A stretch of DNA of 64,000 nt, taken from assembly GCA_005402585.1 (NCBI GenBank), contig BIFP01000021.1, positions 62,001-126,000 of the forward strand. The letters run 5' to 3'. The translations under genes were made by a program, and so were the position numbers. Below the pieces are notes generated by a model that had not been told where the DNA came from, ran no database searches, and was given only the letters and a program-made list of their open reading frames with translations. This document shows positions 43,343-52,086 of the stretch, piece by piece (position 1 is the stretch's first letter; each line of letters begins with the position of its first letter). Source of the DNA: Micromonosporaceae bacterium KJ-029. Its GTDB lineage: Bacteria > Actinomycetota > Actinomycetes > Mycobacteriales > Micromonosporaceae.

Positions 43343-43849
43343 TCAGTGCGCGGACTCGCCGCGCTCCTCGGCATCCTTGGCCCGCTGGAACGACGCCCGG
43401 ATCTCGGCCTCGGCCTCGGTACGCCCCACCCAGGTGGCGCCCTCGACCGACTTGCCCGGCTCCAGGTCCTTGTACACCTCGAAGAAGTGCTGGATCTCCA
43501 GCCGGTCGAACTCGCCGAGGTGGTGGATGTCGCGCAGGTGCTCCTGCCGCGGGTCCTCGTACGGGACGCAGAGGACCTTGTCGTCGCCACCCTTCTCGTC
43601 AGTCATCCGGAACATGCCGATGGTGCGGCACCGGATCAGGCAGCCCGGGAAGGTCGGCTCGGGCACCAGCACCAGGGCGTCCAGCGGGTCGCCGTCCTCG
43701 CCCAGGGTGCCCTCGATGAAGCCGTAGTCGGCCGGGTACTGCGTGGAGGTGAAGAGGGTGCGGTCCAGCCGGATCCGGCCGGTCACGTGGTCCACCTCGT
43801 ACTTGTTGCGGTGACCCTTCGGGATCTCAACCGTGACGTCGAAATCCAT
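43343..43849 (-). CDS. ppa: Inorganic pyrophosphatase
   Basis: A 168-residue family I soluble pyrophosphatase, hydrolysing PPi to phosphate and pulling biosynthetic reactions forward. The signature [11 protein letters not shown] (family D-G-D-P-x-D motif) lies near 52-62, with conserved KYE and [11 protein letters not shown] upstream. It is full length; the ATG at 43849 directly precedes the family start [12 protein letters not shown]. It is convergent with eccD and divergent from dacB, the same neighbour as in mycobacteria. Confidence 0.95.
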   Translation of the reverse strand: MDFDVTVEIPKGHRNKYEVDHVTGRIRLDRTLFTSTQYPADYGFIEGTLGEDGDPLDALVLVPEPTFPGCLIRCRTIGMFRMTDEKGGDDKVLCVPYEDPRQEHLRDIHHLGEFDRLEIQHFFEVYKDLEPGKSVEGATWVGRTEAEAEIRASFQRAKDAEERGESAH

Positions 43850-43949
43850 CTCCCACGCTCCCTCGTCTGCCCACGCTGGCTTGACGGAAACCGACGGCCT
43901 CACCCCGGACAGGCGAATGCCCACCCACCGACTCCGGCCGCCGCATAGT

Positions 43950-43962
43950 CTTCGGACCGAAG
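43950..43962. promoter_or_regulatory. Palindrome CTTCGGACCGAAG between ppa and dacB
   Basis: A perfect 6-1-6 palindrome midway in the divergent gap, followed directly by TAGTGT (43963-43968), a possible -10 of dacB. Its position suits an operator acting on one or both genes, but no regulator is implied by neighbours. Confidence 0.4.
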
Positions 43963-44004
43963 TAGTGTCACCCAGGCCGGTTCCCGGTGGGGGAGGAGGG
44001 GGTC

Positions 44005-45825
44005 GTGGGGAGGGAAGATTCACACTACCGTCCGGACGAGGCTGCCGGAGGTGGTACCAACCAACCGCCGGCGAAGCCGGCGACCGGGCGGGTCCCGGTG
44101 CCCGACGCGCGGCAGTTGCGGGCGCAGTTCCCGATGCCGCCGGCCGGCTCGTCGGCTCCGACGTCGGGCCCTCCCGCCGTGCCCAATCGGGGGGTGAACG
44201 GCAACGCCGCCGACCCGACCAGCCCGGCATCGGCTCCGACCAGCCCGGCGCCCGGTCCGGGTGCGGCCCAGCCGCCGGAACTCGCCGAGCAGACCCAGGA
44301 CCTTACGACGGGAGCCGGCCCGGAGGCCGGCCAGCGGGCCACCCTGGCACCGGAACGGCCGTCGGGCTCGGCCCCGGTACCGTCCCGGCCGGCCACGCGC
44401 CGGCGGCTGCCGCTGGTGCTCGCCGCCGTGCTGGTGCTGGTTTTGGTCACGGTGGGACTGGTCGTGGTGCGCCCCGGGCCGGTCGGGCGGTGGCTGGGCG
44501 ACGGCGACGCCGGGTCCGCGACGGCCGAGACGGTGGAACCGGCGCCGGTCGCGGTGCTGGCCGCCGCCGACGTCGGCGCACCGATGCCCAGCACCGAGGG
44601 GCTGCGAGCCGTGCTCGACCCGCTGGTCGGTGACGCCGCCCTCGGTGGCCGGGTCAACGTGGCGGTGGTCGACGCGCTGACCGGGCAGGCCCTCTTCGAT
44701 CGCGGCGGTGGCGAGGGCACCGTGCCGGCGTCGGTGACCAAGCTGCTGACCGCGGTGACGGTGCTCGCCGCTCGCGGGCCGGGCTATCGGATACCGACCC
44801 GGGCGGTGGCCGGTGCCGAGCCGGGCGAGGTCGTGATCGTCGGTGGCGGAGACCCGACCCTGACGGCTGGCGCCAAGGGCTTCTACCCGGGGGCCGCCAG
44901 CCTGGAGGACCTCGCCAACCAGACGCGTGCCGCGCTGGGCGGGACCGAGCCGACCCGGGTCGTCGTCGACTCCTCGCTCTACCCCGGGCCGGTGTACGGG
45001 CCCGGATGGGACGACGACATCCCCACCGGCGGATACGGCGCCGCGGTGACCGCGTTGATGCTCGACGGCGCGCGCAAGGATCCGAAGGCCGGCCAGGGCT
45101 GGGCCGAGCGGGTGCCCCAACCGGACCTGACCGCCGGACGGGCCTTCGCCCGCCTGCTCGGCGTACCGGAGAACACTGTGCGGCGGGGCACCGCCCCGGC
45201 GGCACCGCCCGAGGCGACCGGAACGGCGGCCGTGACCACCGAGCCCGGCGCCGAGCTGGGCGTGGTGCAGTCGCCACCGCTGGTCCGCCTGGTCGACATC
45301 ATGATCAGCGAGAGCGACAACATCGTCGGCGAGGCGCTGGCCCGCCAGGTCGCTCTGGCGCGCGACGAGCCCGGCTCGTACGCCGGCGCCGGCGCGGCGA
45401 TGACCGAGGTGGTGTCCGAGCTGGGCCTGCCGGCCGACGGGCTGACGCTGGCCGACGGTAGCGGCCTGTCCCGGAAGAACCTGATCAGCCCGGCGCTGCT
45501 GACCAAGGCGCTGGCGCTCGCGGCCAGCCCGGACCGGCCCGAACTGGCCGGCGTCTTCGGCGGGCTTCCGGTCGGCGGTTGGTCCGGCACGCTGAGCGAC
45601 CGCTACGGGTCCACTCCCGGCACGGCCGCCGGGGCCGGGGTGGTCCGGGCCAAGACGGGCACGTTGACCAGGGTGCACGCCATCGCGGGGGTGGTGACCA
45701 CGGCCGAGGGACGGCTGCTCACCTTCGCCGTGCTCACCGATCAGGTGTCGCCGGACGGGATGGAGCCGGCCCGGGCGGCGCTCGACCGGATCGCCGCCGC
45801 CCTCGCCACCTGCGGCTGTCACTGA
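44005..45825 (+). CDS. dacB: D-alanyl-D-alanine carboxypeptidase/endopeptidase (PBP4 type)
   Basis: A 606-residue class C penicillin-binding protein. A long Pro/Gly/Ala-rich cytosolic tail (about 1-128) precedes one membrane anchor (about 131-152), then the S13 peptidase domain. The active-site motifs are SVTK (Ser near 240), the SDN motif in SESDN, and KTGT near the C-terminus. It trims peptidoglycan stem peptides outside the membrane. I prefer the GTG at 44005 because GGAGGAGGG lies upstream; GTG at 43987 is also in frame. The cytosolic tail is unusually long for a PBP4. Confidence 0.9.
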   Translation: MGREDSHYRPDEAAGGGTNQPPAKPATGRVPVPDARQLRAQFPMPPAGSSAPTSGPPAVPNRGVNGNAADPTSPASAPTSPAPGPGAAQPPELAEQTQDLTTGAGPEAGQRATLAPERPSGSAPVPSRPATRRRLPLVLAAVLVLVLVTVGLVVVRPGPVGRWLGDGDAGSATAETVEPAPVAVLAAADVGAPMPSTEGLRAVLDPLVGDAALGGRVNVAVVDALTGQALFDRGGGEGTVPASVTKLLTAVTVLAARGPGYRIPTRAVAGAEPGEVVIVGGGDPTLTAGAKGFYPGAASLEDLANQTRAALGGTEPTRVVVDSSLYPGPVYGPGWDDDIPTGGYGAAVTALMLDGARKDPKAGQGWAERVPQPDLTAGRAFARLLGVPENTVRRGTAPAAPPEATGTAAVTTEPGAELGVVQSPPLVRLVDIMISESDNIVGEALARQVALARDEPGSYAGAGAAMTEVVSELGLPADGLTLADGSGLSRKNLISPALLTKALALAASPDRPELAGVFGGLPVGGWSGTLSDRYGSTPGTAAGAGVVRAKTGTLTRVHAIAGVVTTAEGRLLTFAVLTDQVSPDGMEPARAALDRIAAALATCGCH

Positions 45826-45990
45826 CCGGCCGACGCACACCCGACCCGGCGCATGCCGCCAGGCGGGCGGTCAGCCGGATCCGGCGCGGGCCGGCGGCCA
45901 CCCGGCCCGGGGCGCTGACCGGCGAGCGCAGAGCCGGCCTGGCGAGCACTGTCCCGGCCGGCGAGGCCGGGGCGGGTGTCGCGGCGCGGG

Positions 45991-45996
45991 TACGGT
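45991..45996 (+). promoter_or_regulatory. -10 box TACGGT of the DUF2342 gene
   Basis: TACGGT lies 7 bases before the ATG at 46004. Confidence 0.5.
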
Positions 45997-46003
45997 GGGT
46001 TGC

Positions 46004-47071
46004 ATGGCGCAGTTCGTGGACTGGGATCTGGCCACCGCGACCGCGGGGGCCCTGGGTAAGTCGGGCCCGCGGGTGTCGTACGGCGAGGCCACCGAGGTGG
46101 TCGCCGACCTGCGCCGGTTGACCGACGAGGCGGCCGGGCACGTCGCCGACTACACCAGGCTGACATCGCAGGTGGCGCACCCGCCGGTGCGGGTGGTCGA
46201 CCGGCGTGACTGGGCCGCCACCAACATCGCCGGCCTGCGTGAGGTGATCACCCCGCTGGTCGGCCGGCTCGCCCGGGACAAGCAGCCCGGTGCGCTGACC
46301 GAGGCGATCGGATCCCGGATCACCGGGGTGCAGGCGGGCACCGTGCTGGCGTACCTGTCCGGTCGGGTGCTCGGTCAGTACGAGGTCTTCTCCGCCGACC
46401 CGGGGCAGCTGCTGCTCGTCGCGCCGAACATCGTCGAGGTGGAGCGCAAGCTGGGCGCCGACCCGCGTGACTTCCGGCTCTGGGTGTGCCTGCACGAGGT
46501 GACCCACCGGACGCAGTTCACCGCGGTGCCGTGGATGCGGGCGTACTTCCTCGGCGAGGTGCAGGCGTTCGTGGACGCCGCGCAGGGGGGCGAGCACCTG
46601 CTGGATCGGCTGCGCCGAGGTGTGGGCACGCTCGCCGACGTGGTGCGCAACCCGGAGAGCCGGGCCAGCGTGCTGGACATCGTGCAGACGCCGGCGCAGC
46701 GGGCGGTGCTGGACCGCTTGACCGCGCTGATGACCCTGGTCGAGGGGCACGCCGAATTCGTGATGGACGGCGTCGGCCCACAGGTGATCCCGAGCGTCGA
46801 GCGGATCCGGGCCGGGTTCAACCGGCGTCGTGAGGCCGGCAACCCGGTGGAGAAGGCGGTCCGGCGGCTGATCGGCATCGACATCAAGATGCGGCAGTAC
46901 GCGGAAGGCCGCAAGTTCGTGCACGCAGTGGTCGACCGGGTCGGGATGGCCGGCTTCAACCGGGTCTTCGAGTCGCCGCTGACCCTGCCCCGGCTGTCCG
47001 AGCTGAGCGAACCGGACGCCTGGGTGGCGCGGGTGCACGGGCCGGTCGGCCCGGTGCCGACCGCCGGCTGA
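46004..47071 (+). CDS. Zinc metalloprotease-like protein (DUF2342/TIGR03624)
   Basis: A 355-residue actinobacterial protein annotated in relatives as a putative zinc hydrolase associated with F420 genomes; function unproven. The HEVTH motif (in CLHEVTHRTQF, near 165) and VEGHAEFVMD downstream provide the expected two His, one catalytic Glu and a third ligand. It lacks a signal peptide. ATG 46004 has a leaderless-type -10 box. It precedes tilS by 12 bases, as in mycobacteria. Confidence 0.87.
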   Translation: MAQFVDWDLATATAGALGKSGPRVSYGEATEVVADLRRLTDEAAGHVADYTRLTSQVAHPPVRVVDRRDWAATNIAGLREVITPLVGRLARDKQPGALTEAIGSRITGVQAGTVLAYLSGRVLGQYEVFSADPGQLLLVAPNIVEVERKLGADPRDFRLWVCLHEVTHRTQFTAVPWMRAYFLGEVQAFVDAAQGGEHLLDRLRRGVGTLADVVRNPESRASVLDIVQTPAQRAVLDRLTALMTLVEGHAEFVMDGVGPQVIPSVERIRAGFNRRREAGNPVEKAVRRLIGIDIKMRQYAEGRKFVHAVVDRVGMAGFNRVFESPLTLPRLSELSEPDAWVARVHGPVGPVPTAG

Positions 47072-47083
47072 GTACGCCCGCCG

Positions 47084-48139
47084 ATGGCTGCGCTCGCCCC
47101 GCCGGTCGCCGCGATCCGGGTCACGGTCCGCCGTGCGCTGGCCGAGCTGCCGGCGGACGGTCCGGTGCTGGTCGCCTGCTCCGGCGGGGCCGACTCACTC
47201 GCCCTGGCCGCGGCTACCGCGTTCGTGGCGCCCCGCGCAGGCCGGGTCGCCGGCCTGGTGACCGTCGACCACGGGTTGCAGGCCGGGTCGGCCCGGCGGG
47301 CCGAGGCGGTGGCACGGTGGGCCGAGGCGGCTGGACTCGCGCCCGTGGAGGTGGTCCGGGTCCAGGTCGCCGGCCGGCCGGGCGGCCCGGAGGCGGCGGC
47401 CCGGGAGGCCCGCTACCAGGCGTTGGTCGAGGTGGCCGGGCGACACGGCGCGGCGGCACTACTCACCGGGCACACCCGCGACGACCAGGCGGAGACGGTG
47501 CTGCTCGCGCTGGCCCGGGGCGCCGGCCCGCGGGGACTGGCCGGGATGCCGCCGCGCCGGGACCTGGGCGGGGTGCCGCTGCTGCGACCGCTGCTGGAGA
47601 TCGGCCGGGAGGAGACCCGGGCGGCGTGCGCGGCGCTCGGGCTGACGCCGTGGGAGGACCCGCACAACAGGGATCCCGCGTACGCCCGGTCCCGGGTCCG
47701 CGCCGACGTGCTGCCCGTGCTGGTCCGGGCTCTCGGGCCAGGAGTGCTGGACAACCTCGCCCGGACCGCCCGGCTGGTGGCGGCGGACAACGCCGTACTG
47801 GACGAGCTGGCAGGTGAGGCGCTGATCTCGGCGCGACATCCCGACGGTGGGCTGGTGGTCAAGGCGCTGACCGACCTCGCTCCCGCAGTACGCGGCCGGG
47901 TGCTGCGCGCCTGGGCCCACGAACTGGGTGCGCCCCCCGCCGCGCTGTCGCACCGTCACCTGGCCGCGCTCGACACGCTGGTCACCGCCTGGCGGGGACA
48001 GGGAGCCGCGTACCTGCCGGGCGGGCTGCGGGTGCTCCGCCACGCCGGCCGGCTGCTGCCGGATCTCGCGCCACCGCTCGGCGGTACGCCGGATCCCGCC
48101 GCCGGCCCCCCGCCCGGCGATGCTGTGATCGAGGAATGA
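47084..48139 (+). CDS. tilS: tRNA(Ile)-lysidine synthase
   Basis: A 351-residue N-type ATP pyrophosphatase that converts the wobble C of tRNA-Ile(CAU) to lysidine using ATP and lysine. The PP-loop SGGADSLAL is at about 32-40. VDHGLQAGS, LTGHTRDDQAETVLL and the EDPHNRDPAYARSRVR segment are typical. The C-terminal domain is short, as in actinobacterial members. Its stop overlaps the ATG of the gamma-glutamyltransferase gene (ATGA). Confidence 0.94.
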   Translation: MAALAPPVAAIRVTVRRALAELPADGPVLVACSGGADSLALAAATAFVAPRAGRVAGLVTVDHGLQAGSARRAEAVARWAEAAGLAPVEVVRVQVAGRPGGPEAAAREARYQALVEVAGRHGAAALLTGHTRDDQAETVLLALARGAGPRGLAGMPPRRDLGGVPLLRPLLEIGREETRAACAALGLTPWEDPHNRDPAYARSRVRADVLPVLVRALGPGVLDNLARTARLVAADNAVLDELAGEALISARHPDGGLVVKALTDLAPAVRGRVLRAWAHELGAPPAALSHRHLAALDTLVTAWRGQGAAYLPGGLRVLRHAGRLLPDLAPPLGGTPDPAAGPPPGDAVIEE

Positions 48140-49773
48140 CGTACCCCCGGCAACCGCTCTTCGCCCCGCACGGCGTGGTGGCGACGAGCCAGCCGTTGGC
48201 TGCGGCGGCCGGGCTGGCCGTGCTGCGGCGCGGCGGCAACGCCGTCGACGCCGCCCTGGCCACCGCCATCACTCTCACCGTCGTCCAGCCGCCGTCGAAC
48301 GACATCGGTGGGGACCTGTTCGCCATCGTCTGGGACGGTGAGCGGCTGCACGGCCTGAACGCCTCCGGCCGGTCACCCGCCGCGCTGACCCGTGACCTGG
48401 TGCTCGCCGCGACCGGCGGGCGGGGTGCCGAGCCCGCCGACGCGCTGGGCGGGGCCCAGGCTCGGGGGCCGGCGATGCCGGCCCGCGGCTGGCTGCCGGT
48501 GACGGTGCCGGGCGTGCCGGCGGGCTGGCGCGACCTGCACGACCGGTTCGGCTCGATGCCCTTCGCCGACCTCTTCGTCGACGCCATCGGGTACGCCGAG
48601 CATGGGCACCCGGTCTCCACCGCGACGGCCACCGCCTGGGCCCGGGCGGTCGCCGGGCACGCCGGACTGACCGGCCCCGAGTACGCGGAGTTCGCCCGGG
48701 TCTTCGCGCCGGACGGCCGGGCACCACGGCCCGGGGAGCGATGGCGAAACCCGGGTGCTGCGCGGACCCTGAGGCTGATCGCCGAGACCCGGGCGGAGGA
48801 GTTCTACCGGGGGCGGATCGCCGCCGCCCTGGCCGACCACGCCGCCCGTACCGGCGGGCTGCTCACCGGCGACGATCTGGCGGAACACGCCTCCATCTGG
48901 GTCGAGCCGGTGTCGGTGCGCTACCGGGGCCACGAGGTGTGGGAACTGCCGCCGAACGGGCAGGGCCTGGCGGCCCTGCTCGCCCTGGGCGTCCTCGACG
49001 GGTTCGACCCGGGTCCGGGGGCGCGGTGGATGCACCGGCAGATCGAGGCGGTCAAGCTCGGCTTCGCCGACGCGCACGCCCATGTCGCCGATCCCGACCG
49101 GATGCCGGTGCCGACGGAGGGGCTGCTCGCGCCCGGCTACCTGGCCGCCCGGCGCGCGACGATCACCGAGGACGCGGCCGACCCGGTGGCCGGCGAGCCG
49201 GAACGCGGCGGGACGGTCTACCTCTGCACGGCCGACGCCGGCGGCATGATGGTCAGCCTGATCCAGTCCACCTACCTGGCCTTCGGCTCGCACGTGGTGC
49301 TGCCCGGGTATGGCTTCGCCTTGCAGAACCGCGGCCTCGGCTTCCGGCTCGACGCGGCCCATCCGAACGTGGTCGGCCCGGCGAAGCGACCGTTCCACAC
49401 CATCATCCCCGGCTTCCTGACCAGGGACGGGGCATCGGTCGGGCCGTTCGGGGTGATGGGCGGCCACATGCAGCCGCAGGGCCACGTCCAGTTGATCTCG
49501 GCCACGCTGGACGCCGGGCTCGACCCGCAGGCGGCGCTGGACGCTCCGCGCTGGTACTGGCACGCCGGTCGGTCTCTGCTCGTCGAGGAGCAACTGGCCG
49601 CCGGGCCCGGTGGTCCGGCGCTCGTCGCCGACCTTCGCGCCCGGGGCCACGAGATCGCCGTCGCGCCCGAGCCGACCGTCTTCGGGTACGGCCAGGCCAT
49701 CTGGCGCCGTGTCGAGGGCGGGTACGTCGCCGGCTCGGAGTCCCGGGTCGACGGGGGAGTCGGCGGCTTCTGA
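48136..49773 (+). CDS. Gamma-glutamyltransferase-family Ntn hydrolase
   Basis: A 545-residue self-processing enzyme of the gamma-glutamyltransferase family. The nucleophile Thr is in GGTVYLCTADAGG (near 360), where autocleavage should give large and small subunits; GGNAVDAA, SNDIGGD and FGVMGGHMQPQGHVQ are conserved. There is no signal peptide, so it resembles the cytosolic YwrD-type branch and may act on glutathione-like or other gamma-glutamyl compounds. Translationally coupled to tilS and inserted between tilS and hpt relative to mycobacteria. Confidence 0.9.
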   Translation: MTYPRQPLFAPHGVVATSQPLAAAAGLAVLRRGGNAVDAALATAITLTVVQPPSNDIGGDLFAIVWDGERLHGLNASGRSPAALTRDLVLAATGGRGAEPADALGGAQARGPAMPARGWLPVTVPGVPAGWRDLHDRFGSMPFADLFVDAIGYAEHGHPVSTATATAWARAVAGHAGLTGPEYAEFARVFAPDGRAPRPGERWRNPGAARTLRLIAETRAEEFYRGRIAAALADHAARTGGLLTGDDLAEHASIWVEPVSVRYRGHEVWELPPNGQGLAALLALGVLDGFDPGPGARWMHRQIEAVKLGFADAHAHVADPDRMPVPTEGLLAPGYLAARRATITEDAADPVAGEPERGGTVYLCTADAGGMMVSLIQSTYLAFGSHVVLPGYGFALQNRGLGFRLDAAHPNVVGPAKRPFHTIIPGFLTRDGASVGPFGVMGGHMQPQGHVQLISATLDAGLDPQAALDAPRWYWHAGRSLLVEEQLAAGPGGPALVADLRARGHEIAVAPEPTVFGYGQAIWRRVEGGYVAGSESRVDGGVGGF

Positions 49774-49826
49774 CCGCCTCGACTGCGGCAGCCGGTGGGC
49801 GGTCGCAGCCGCAACCGGTCGACGGG

Positions 49827-50789
49827 TCAGCTGGAGGGGACGCGGTCGCGGAAGGTGGTGCGGTAGGCGTGCGGGGTGGCGCCGACCCGGCGGGTGAAGT
49901 GGTGCCGCAGCGTGGCGGCGTCACCGAAACCGGCCCGGTCGGCGACCGCCTCCACGGTCAGCCCGGTCTCCTCCAACAGCCGCCGGGCCACCAGCACCCG
50001 CTGGTTGGTCAGCCACTCGTGCGGGGTGGTGCCGGTCTCCGCGCGGAACCGGCGGGCGAACGTACGCGGTGCCATGCCGGCCCGGGCGGCCAGTTCGTCG
50101 ACGGTGATCTGCCGGTCCAGCCGCCCCATCAGCCATTCCAGCACCGGCTCCAGGGTGGGCGCCTGCGGTGCCTTCGGGATCGGCGCCTCGACGTACTGCG
50201 ACTGCCCGCCGTCGCGGTGCGGCGGCACCACCATCCGGCGGGCCAGCCGGGTGGCGGTGGCCGAGCCGTGCTCCTGGCGTACCAGATGCAGGCAGGCGTC
50301 GATGCCGGCGGCGGTGCCGGCGCTGGTGAGTAACCGGCCGTCCTGCACGTAGAGCGAGTTGCAGCGGACCCGGGCGCGCGGATGCCGGCGCTGGAGTTCG
50401 TCGACGTGCCGCCAGTGGGTGGTGCACTCCCGGTCGTCGAGCAACCCCGCCTCGCCCAGCAGGTACGCGCCTGCGCACACGCTGAACAGGTACGCCCCGC
50501 GGTCAGCGGCTCGGCGCAGTGCGTCGTGCACCGCCGGGGGCGCAGAAGTGGTGGGGTCGTGCGCGGGGACGGCCACCAGGTCGGCCTCCTCGACCGGGTC
50601 CAGGTCGGCGTTCGGTACCAGATGGAACCCGGTGGAGGTGCGGACCGTGGCGCCCTGCGGGCTGCACACGTCGAAGCGGTAGCCGGGCAGGCCGTCGGCG
50701 GTGCGGTCGGTGCCGAACACCTCGGCGAGCACACCCAGCTCGAACGGGGCGACCCCGTCCAGGACGAGTACGGCGACGGAGCGGAGCAT
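49827..50789 (-). CDS. GlxA-type regulator (DJ-1/PfpI plus AraC domains)
   Basis: A 320-residue transcription factor. A DJ-1/PfpI-like N-domain (about 1-185) contains the nucleophile-elbow-like FSVCAGAYLLGEAG, and the AraC C-domain (about 215-320) has two helix-turn-helix units (ITVDELAARAGMAPRTFARRF and LTVEAVADRAGFGDAATLRHHF, each the limit of what is quoted). GlxA relatives govern amino acid, amine or development genes; the target here is unknown. ATG 50789 has TACCCT 6 bases upstream, which rules out the longer frame to 50885. Confidence 0.9.
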   Translation of the reverse strand: MLRSVAVLVLDGVAPFELGVLAEVFGTDRTADGLPGYRFDVCSPQGATVRTSTGFHLVPNADLDPVEEADLVAVPAHDPTTSAPPAVHDALRRAADRGAYLFSVCAGAYLLGEAGLLDDRECTTHWRHVDELQRRHPRARVRCNSLYVQDGRLLTSAGTAAGIDACLHLVRQEHGSATATRLARRMVVPPHRDGGQSQYVEAPIPKAPQAPTLEPVLEWLMGRLDRQITVDELAARAGMAPRTFARRFRAETGTTPHEWLTNQRVLVARRLLEETGLTVEAVADRAGFGDAATLRHHFTRRVGATPHAYRTTFRDRVPSS

Positions 50790-50795
50790 GTGACG

Positions 50796-50801
50796 AGGGT
50801 A
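50796..50801 (-). promoter_or_regulatory. -10 box TACCCT of the GlxA-type regulator
   Basis: TACCCT on the minus strand lies 6 bases before the ATG at 50789. Confidence 0.5.
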
Positions 50802-50941
50802 ACCGGGCGGGTGGCAGTAAGTCGAGCATGGATGGCATTCCTGCCACTGTCCGGCCCGTGGCGAGGCGCGCAGACTGACATGCATCCGGTGCGCACCGGC
50901 GGCGACAAACCACCAGCAAGCATGTGAAAGCGAGCGCCGCC

Positions 50942-51079
50942 ATGGGATTCCTGTTCCTTCTGCTCTTCGTCCTGCTCCTCGCCCTCGCCTCGGCCGCCGG
51001 GATGACCGCCGACAGTCGGGACTCGGCCGACTGGAAGCCGTCCGACAGCGGTGGCCGGTGGCGATCCCGCCCCTGCTGA
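50942..51079 (+). CDS. Small single-pass membrane ORF, 45 residues
   Basis: A short ORF beginning MGFLFLLLFVLLLALASAAG, a strongly hydrophobic segment, then a polar tail ending GGRWRSRPC. It lies between the divergent GlxA-type gene and hpt. Third positions are G/C-rich. The ribosome-binding sequence is poor. It could be a genuine micro-protein or a cleaved signal-like peptide; no homologue is recognised. Confidence 0.45.
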   Translation: MGFLFLLLFVLLLALASAAGMTADSRDSADWKPSDSGGRWRSRPC

Positions 51080-51178
51080 GGCGATTGATCCGCTTCGCCG
51101 GAAAAACGCGGGCCCGGGTCGCCCCGAAAGGGGCGGCCCCGCCGACGGCTCACCCAGGGCGTACGGCAGGCTAGGGTC

Positions 51179-51754
51179 ATGGCTGACGGCTCCTGGTACG
51201 ACGCCGACATCGACCACGTGATCATTTCCGAGGCGCAGATCCGCGAGAAGACCGCGGAACTGGCCAAGCAGGTCTCCGCGGACTACGCCCACGTCGACGA
51301 CGGGCTGCTGCTCGTCTGCGTACTCAAGGGGGCGGTCATGTTCATGGCCGACTTCGCCCGGGCGCTGGGCCGCCAGGGTCCTCCCGCCGAGCTGGAGTTC
51401 ATGGCCGTCTCGTCGTACGGCCAGGGCACCACCTCCTCCGGGGTGGTGCGAATCCTGAAGGACCTCGACCGGGACATCGCCGGCCGGCACGTCGTCGTCG
51501 TGGAGGACATCGTCGACTCCGGGCTCACCCTCTCCTGGCTGCTGCGCTACCTCGAGTCCCGGTCGGCGGCGAGCGTCGAGGTCGTCGCGCTGTTCCGCAA
51601 GCCGGACGCGGTCAAGGTGCCGGTGCCGGTCAAGTACGTCGGCTTCGACATCCCGACCGAGTTCGTCGTCGGATACGGACTCGACTTCGGCGAGCGATAC
51701 CGCGAGCTGCCGTATGTGGGGGTGCTCAAGCCCGAGGTCTACGCCCGCTCCTGA
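51179..51754 (+). CDS. hpt: Hypoxanthine phosphoribosyltransferase
   Basis: A 191-residue purine salvage enzyme, making IMP or GMP from hypoxanthine or guanine and PRPP. The PRPP loop [15 protein letters not shown] is near 103-117. [12 protein letters not shown] and [23 protein letters not shown] (key part) are characteristic, and the base-binding Lys/Phe region is at [19 protein letters not shown]. The ATG at 51179 is the only good start. In mycobacteria hpt follows tilS; here two unrelated genes and a small ORF have come between. Confidence 0.94.
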   Translation: MADGSWYDADIDHVIISEAQIREKTAELAKQVSADYAHVDDGLLLVCVLKGAVMFMADFARALGRQGPPAELEFMAVSSYGQGTTSSGVVRILKDLDRDIAGRHVVVVEDIVDSGLTLSWLLRYLESRSAASVEVVALFRKPDAVKVPVPVKYVGFDIPTEFVVGYGLDFGERYRELPYVGVLKPEVYARS

Positions 51755-52086
51755 TCCCGGCCGGCACCCTCCTATCCGCCCGGCCGCCGGCCCGGTCGAC
51801 GTTCAGCCGGCTTTCAGCTGATCGGGCTACCGTTGAGCGCGGTGGTGGGGAGGACCGCTCCCAGCCACGCCGGCTGACTCCCGGTTCGCCGTACGCGTAA
51901 GTGCTGGGCTCGCCAGCTCACATCCGTCTCGCACGGTGTACCGTCGAATGACCGTGGCGCGGCAGTTCGCGCCCGGGGTCGAGGCCGGCCCGCACGGCGG
52001 CTCCGGCAGCCGCCCAAGCGGCGACACCCACAATCGGTCAGGATGTCGATCAGGAGGATGCGGGCGTCTCGGCGCTCGACAACAGC
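51755..52086. other. Intergenic region upstream of ftsH
   Basis: About 330 bases with no convincing gene. The ftsH start has no adjacent ribosome-binding sequence; an AGGAGG occurs 31-36 bases before it, out of useful range. I see possible -10 hexamers but no confident promoter. It probably holds a long leader or a regulated promoter for ftsH-folE. Confidence 0.4.

Noticed and set aside
51172..51177. TAGGGT directly before the hpt ATG as a leaderless -10 box
   Set aside because: Only one base separates it from the ATG, too close for a normal start of transcription.
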